From: an uncultured Ruminococcus sp.
GTDB lineage: Bacteria > Bacillota_A > Clostridia > Oscillospirales > Ruminococcaceae
DNA length: 8,010 nt
Assembly: GCA_937880065.1 (NCBI GenBank)
Contig: CALFMA010000053.1
Span: 1-8,010, forward strand
Direction of reading: 5' to 3'
Below, one piece after another: positions 5,716 to 8,010 of this stretch. A model generated the notes under the pieces. The model made no database searches and was not told the DNA's origin. It saw nothing but the letters and a program-made list of their open reading frames with translations. A program made the translations under genes and the position numbers. How positions within the stretch are numbered: position 1 is the first letter of the stretch; each line of letters starts with the position of its first letter.

Positions 5716-5744
5716 TTGACAAATACCTTATAATATGGTATAAT
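5716..5744 (+). promoter_or_regulatory. Perfect consensus sigma-A promoter of the metal ABC operon
   Basis: TTGACA (5716-5721) and TATAAT (5739-5744) are separated by 17 bases. Transcription would begin near 5751, directly at the Fur-family box. It is divergent from the equally perfect promoter at 5597-5625; the two -35 boxes are about 90 bases apart. Confidence 0.9.
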
Positions 5745-5751
5745 CTAAAAA

Positions 5752-5766
5752 TGAAAATGATTATCA
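5752..5766. promoter_or_regulatory. Fur-family (probably Zur) operator
   Basis: TGAAAATGATTATCA is a 7-1-7 site that matches the Fur-family core TGATAATNATTATCA at 14 of 15 positions, counting N as a match. It starts about 7 bases after the -10 box, at the predicted transcription start, so a bound repressor would block the promoter. Given the metal uptake operon downstream, the zinc-sensing paralogue Zur is the likely binder, with Fur or a manganese-type regulator as alternatives. No Fur-family gene is in the window. Confidence 0.75.
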
Positions 5767-5809
5767 ATTTTGCATTGGGAAATTGAAAGCCATTCCCACG
5801 AGGTGAATT

Positions 5810-6772
5810 ATGTTTAAAAAGTTAGTTTCTGCGGTATCTGCCCTGATTTTGCCGATTTCGGCATTTTGCTCCTGCAATGCCGCACCAAATTCCGATGACG
5901 GAAAAATAAATGTTGTCTGCACCGTTTTCCCCTGCTATGACTGGACGAGGGAAATCGCAGGTGACAGCGAAAATATCGACATTACATATCTCCTTGACGA
6001 CGGCTCTGATTTGCACAGTTTTCAGCCTACAGCCGACGATATGATTCGCATTTCCGACTGTGATGTTTTCGTGTATGTGGGCGGCGTGTCTGACCAGTGG
6101 GTTGACAAAGCACTTGAAAATGCCATGAACAAGGATATGAAAGTTGTCAGACTTATGGACAGCCTTTCCGAATTTTTAGAGGCAGGGGAGCATCACCACG
6201 ATGAACACGAGGGCGAAGAACATCACGAGGAATCCGCCTATGATGAGCATATCTGGCTTTCACTCAACAATGCACAGTTATGCGTAAACGATATTGCAGC
6301 AGCTCTTTCAGCCGTTGACAGCGAAAATTCACAGACATATTCAGACAGGGCAAATGCCTATAATACGGACTTGCAGCTTCTCGACAGAAGTTTTCATATG
6401 ATGTTTGACGAAAAGCATCAGACAATGATTTTCGGCGACCAGTTCCCCTTTGTCTATTTTACAGAGGATTACGGAATTGACCATTTTGCCGCATTTTCAA
6501 GCTGTTCCGCCGATACGGAAGCAAGCTTCAAGACTATAACTCAGCTTGCGGAAAAGGTGGACGAGCTTAATGCCGATACAATTTTTGCAATTGAAAATTC
6601 CGACTGCAATATTGCTGAGGCGATTGTATCAAATACAGCGGATAAATCCCAGAAAATAGCCATTCTTGACTCAATCCAATCCGTGAATAAAAAGCAGATT
6701 GAGGAGGGCTATTCCTACAAATCCGCCATGGAAAACAACTACAACATTCTGAAAGAGGTATATTCTTCGTGA
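5810..6772 (+). CDS. znuA: Metal (zinc/manganese) ABC transporter substrate-binding protein
   Basis: This 320-residue extracytoplasmic protein captures a divalent metal, probably zinc, for import. Residues 1-22 are a signal sequence; C22 in AFCSC may be a lipid-anchored cysteine, with a loose lipobox. Binding-site residues of the cluster A-I family are visible: H69 in SDLHSFQPT and H147 in DEHIWLS. Between them lies a histidine- and acid-rich loop (126-140, six histidines), the mark of zinc-type proteins. The third position, normally histidine in FHDAFGY, is glycine here (FGDQFPF, 208-214), followed by a conserved-looking AAFSSCSADTEAS block with C232. As I recall, this GD-x-FPF form is common in Clostridia. 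The ATG follows GAGGTGA. It is the first gene of a three-gene operon behind a Fur-family box. The symbol follows the zinc-type loop; manganese is a less likely substrate. Confidence 0.88.
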   Translation: MFKKLVSAVSALILPISAFCSCNAAPNSDDGKINVVCTVFPCYDWTREIAGDSENIDITYLLDDGSDLHSFQPTADDMIRISDCDVFVYVGGVSDQWVDKALENAMNKDMKVVRLMDSLSEFLEAGEHHHDEHEGEEHHEESAYDEHIWLSLNNAQLCVNDIAAALSAVDSENSQTYSDRANAYNTDLQLLDRSFHMMFDEKHQTMIFGDQFPFVYFTEDYGIDHFAAFSSCSADTEASFKTITQLAEKVDELNADTIFAIENSDCNIAEAIVSNTADKSQKIAILDSIQSVNKKQIEEGYSYKSAMENNYNILKEVYSS

Positions 6773-7485
6773 GTGAACAAATTATATGCTCCGATGTTGC
6801 CCTCGGCTACGAGGACGGCATTGTTACCGAGGGGCTGAATTTTACCGTAAGCAGCGGCGATTACCTCTGCATACTGGGTGAAAACGGTTCGGGAAAAAGT
6901 ACTCTGATAAAGGCTTTACTCGGACTTAAACCACAAATCAGCGGCGAAATAAAATGGGGAAAGGACTTTTCCGCAAGGGACATCGGCTATCTGCCTCAGC
7001 AGACTCCTGTGCAGAGGGATTTCCCTGCATCTGTGCAGGAAATCGTCATTTCAGGCTGCATTTCAAAGCTTGGATTTCGCCCGTTTTACAGCAAAAAAGA
7101 AAAAGAGCTTGCCATGGAAAAAATGGTTCAGCTTAAAGTTGATGACATAAAAAATCGTTGTTACCGTGAACTTTCGGGCGGTCAGCAGCAGCGAGTTCTC
7201 CTTGCCCGTGCATTGTGTGCGGCAAATAAAATGCTGCTCCTTGACGAGCCTGTGACGGGACTTGACCCCATTGCACAGACTGACCTCTATGAGCATATTT
7301 ATAAGCTGAATCAGAAGGGGATTACAATTGTTATGGTTTCCCATGACATTTCCTCCGCTGTAAAATATGCCTCACATATCCTCCATATTTCGAAAAAACA
7401 GCTGTTTTTCGGCACAAAAGAGGACTATGTAAACAGCAAAGCAGGACAGCGTTTTCTGGAAAATGAGGTGGCTTTCAATGAATGA
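6769..7485 (+). CDS. znuC: Metal ABC transporter ATP-binding protein
   Basis: This 238-residue ATPase powers metal import. It has the full set of motifs: Walker A GENGSGKST (37-45), Q-loop GYLPQQ (Q77/Q78), signature LSGGQQQR (135-142), Walker B MLLLDEPVTGLDP (155-167) and H-loop H192 in VSHD. The segment VQRDFPASVQEIVISG (81-96) after the Q-loop is characteristic of zinc/manganese ATPases of the ZnuC/TroB/MntB type. The start is GTG at 6769, sharing GTGA with the stop of the binding-protein gene, with GAGGT upstream, so translation is coupled. Its end overlaps the permease start by eight bases. It lacks the extra C-terminal histidine-rich tail seen in some ZnuC proteins. The importer role is secure; zinc rather than manganese is inferred from the binding protein and operator. 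Confidence 0.93.
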   Translation: MSEQIICSDVALGYEDGIVTEGLNFTVSSGDYLCILGENGSGKSTLIKALLGLKPQISGEIKWGKDFSARDIGYLPQQTPVQRDFPASVQEIVISGCISKLGFRPFYSKKEKELAMEKMVQLKVDDIKNRCYRELSGGQQQRVLLARALCAANKMLLLDEPVTGLDPIAQTDLYEHIYKLNQKGITIVMVSHDISSAVKYASHILHISKKQLFFGTKEDYVNSKAGQRFLENEVAFNE

Positions 7486-8010
7486 AATTTTAACCACTTT
7501 GCAATATTATTTTTCCCATTCTCTGGTATGGTATGCACTCATAGTAGGACTTCTCATTGCCCTCTGCTCCTCACTTTTGGGAGTATCTCTCGTGCTGAAG
7601 CGTTTTTCATTCATTGGCGACGGCTTATCCCACGTGGCATTCGGAGCAATGGCAGTTGCGGCAGTTACGGGAATAACCGACAGAATGATTATAATTCTGC
7701 CTCTCACGGTGCTTTCGGCGGTTCTCATTCTCCGCACAGGGAAAAATGCGAAAATTCGTGGTGACGCTTCAATTGCAATGATTTCTGCAGGTGCGTTGGC
7801 AATCGGCTATATGCTGATGAATATTTTCCCTGTTTCAACCAATATTTCCGCTGATGTCTGCGGCAGCCTTTTCGGCTCAACCTCAATTCTTACGCTGAAA
7901 GCCGAAGATGTGTGGCTTTGCCTTGGACTTTCCCTCGTTGTACTGGTTTTCTTTGTGCTGTTTTACAACAGAATTTTCAGCGTAACTTTTGACGAAAGCT
8001 TCTCAAAGGC
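7478..8010 (+). CDS. znuB: Metal ABC transporter permease, ABC-3 family (cut by window edge)
   Basis: An open frame starts at ATG 7478 and runs off the right edge, giving 177 codons of a protein normally about 260-280 residues long. The alternative ATG at 7482 stops after three codons, and GAGGTGG precedes the chosen start. The start lies inside the last eight bases of the ATPase gene. The protein shows four to five hydrophobic segments (about 16-40, 51-66, 70-86, 98-117, 145-163). It has the ABC-3 family hallmarks LLGVSLVLKRFSFIGDGLSH (33-52) with H52, VAFGAM, the LFGS segment at 131-134, and the FDESF motif (171-175) of ZnuB/TroC/MntB permeases. It forms the membrane channel for the metal delivered by the binding protein. 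No sign of damage in the visible part. Confidence 0.93.
   Translation, partial: MNEILTTLQYYFSHSLVWYALIVGLLIALCSSLLGVSLVLKRFSFIGDGLSHVAFGAMAVAAVTGITDRMIIILPLTVLSAVLILRTGKNAKIRGDASIAMISAGALAIGYMLMNIFPVSTNISADVCGSLFGSTSILTLKAEDVWLCLGLSLVVLVFFVLFYNRIFSVTFDESFSK

Noticed and set aside
5776..5798. TGGGAA/TTCCCA hairpin just upstream of the metal-binding-protein gene
   Set aside because: Only six base pairs around an 11-base loop with no terminator or riboswitch features; it could be chance.

Overview
The window looks like chromosome from a Gram-positive Firmicute of the Clostridia, most likely a Ruminococcus-type gut anaerobe (Oscillospiraceae). This is inferred from the moderately low GC content, near-consensus sigma-A promoters, strong AGGAGG/GAGGTGA ribosome binding sites, a lipoprotein-type metal binding protein, a GntR/YtrA-type ABC cassette and a LytTR-DUF3021 pair. 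The species cannot be fixed from the sequence alone.

Region 1 (1-1067, minus strand) is the start of a regulator-linked ABC operon. A promoter drives a single-domain LytTR DNA-binding protein, then a four-helix DUF3021 membrane protein, then an ABC ATPase cut by the left edge. The genes abut or overlap. Region 2 (1141-3710, plus strand) is divergent from it: a GntR/YtrA-family repressor, a YtrB-like ABC ATPase and two paralogous ABC-2 permeases in one tight operon. Its promoter is overlapped by a perfect 18-bp palindrome. The two cassettes share a 219-bp intergenic region; both resemble modules used for cell-envelope stress or peptide export.

Region 3 (3711-4043) has no gene. It holds the end of the GntR operon with a possible terminator, a cluster of TTAGC-type short repeats in direct and inverted orientation, and the terminator of the next gene. 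Region 4 (4044-5625, minus strand) is a 401-residue membrane protein with four repeats of the TM_helix type found in MscS-like proteins, but no MscS beta domain. It has a perfect consensus promoter and an unusually long leader of about 340 nt that contains a 160-nt long-hairpin element with 19-bp perfect arms. The leader is also open in the same frame as the gene.

Region 5 (5716-8010, plus strand) is a zinc/manganese-type ABC importer: a perfect consensus promoter with a Fur-family box at the transcription start, then binding protein, ATPase and permease (cut by the right edge), with overlapping start and stop codons.

The strongest candidate for something undescribed is the structured leader at 5277-5499. 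Its G:U wobble positions agree with an RNA made from the minus strand, i.e. in the sense of the membrane-protein gene. The TTAGC repeat cluster is the second.
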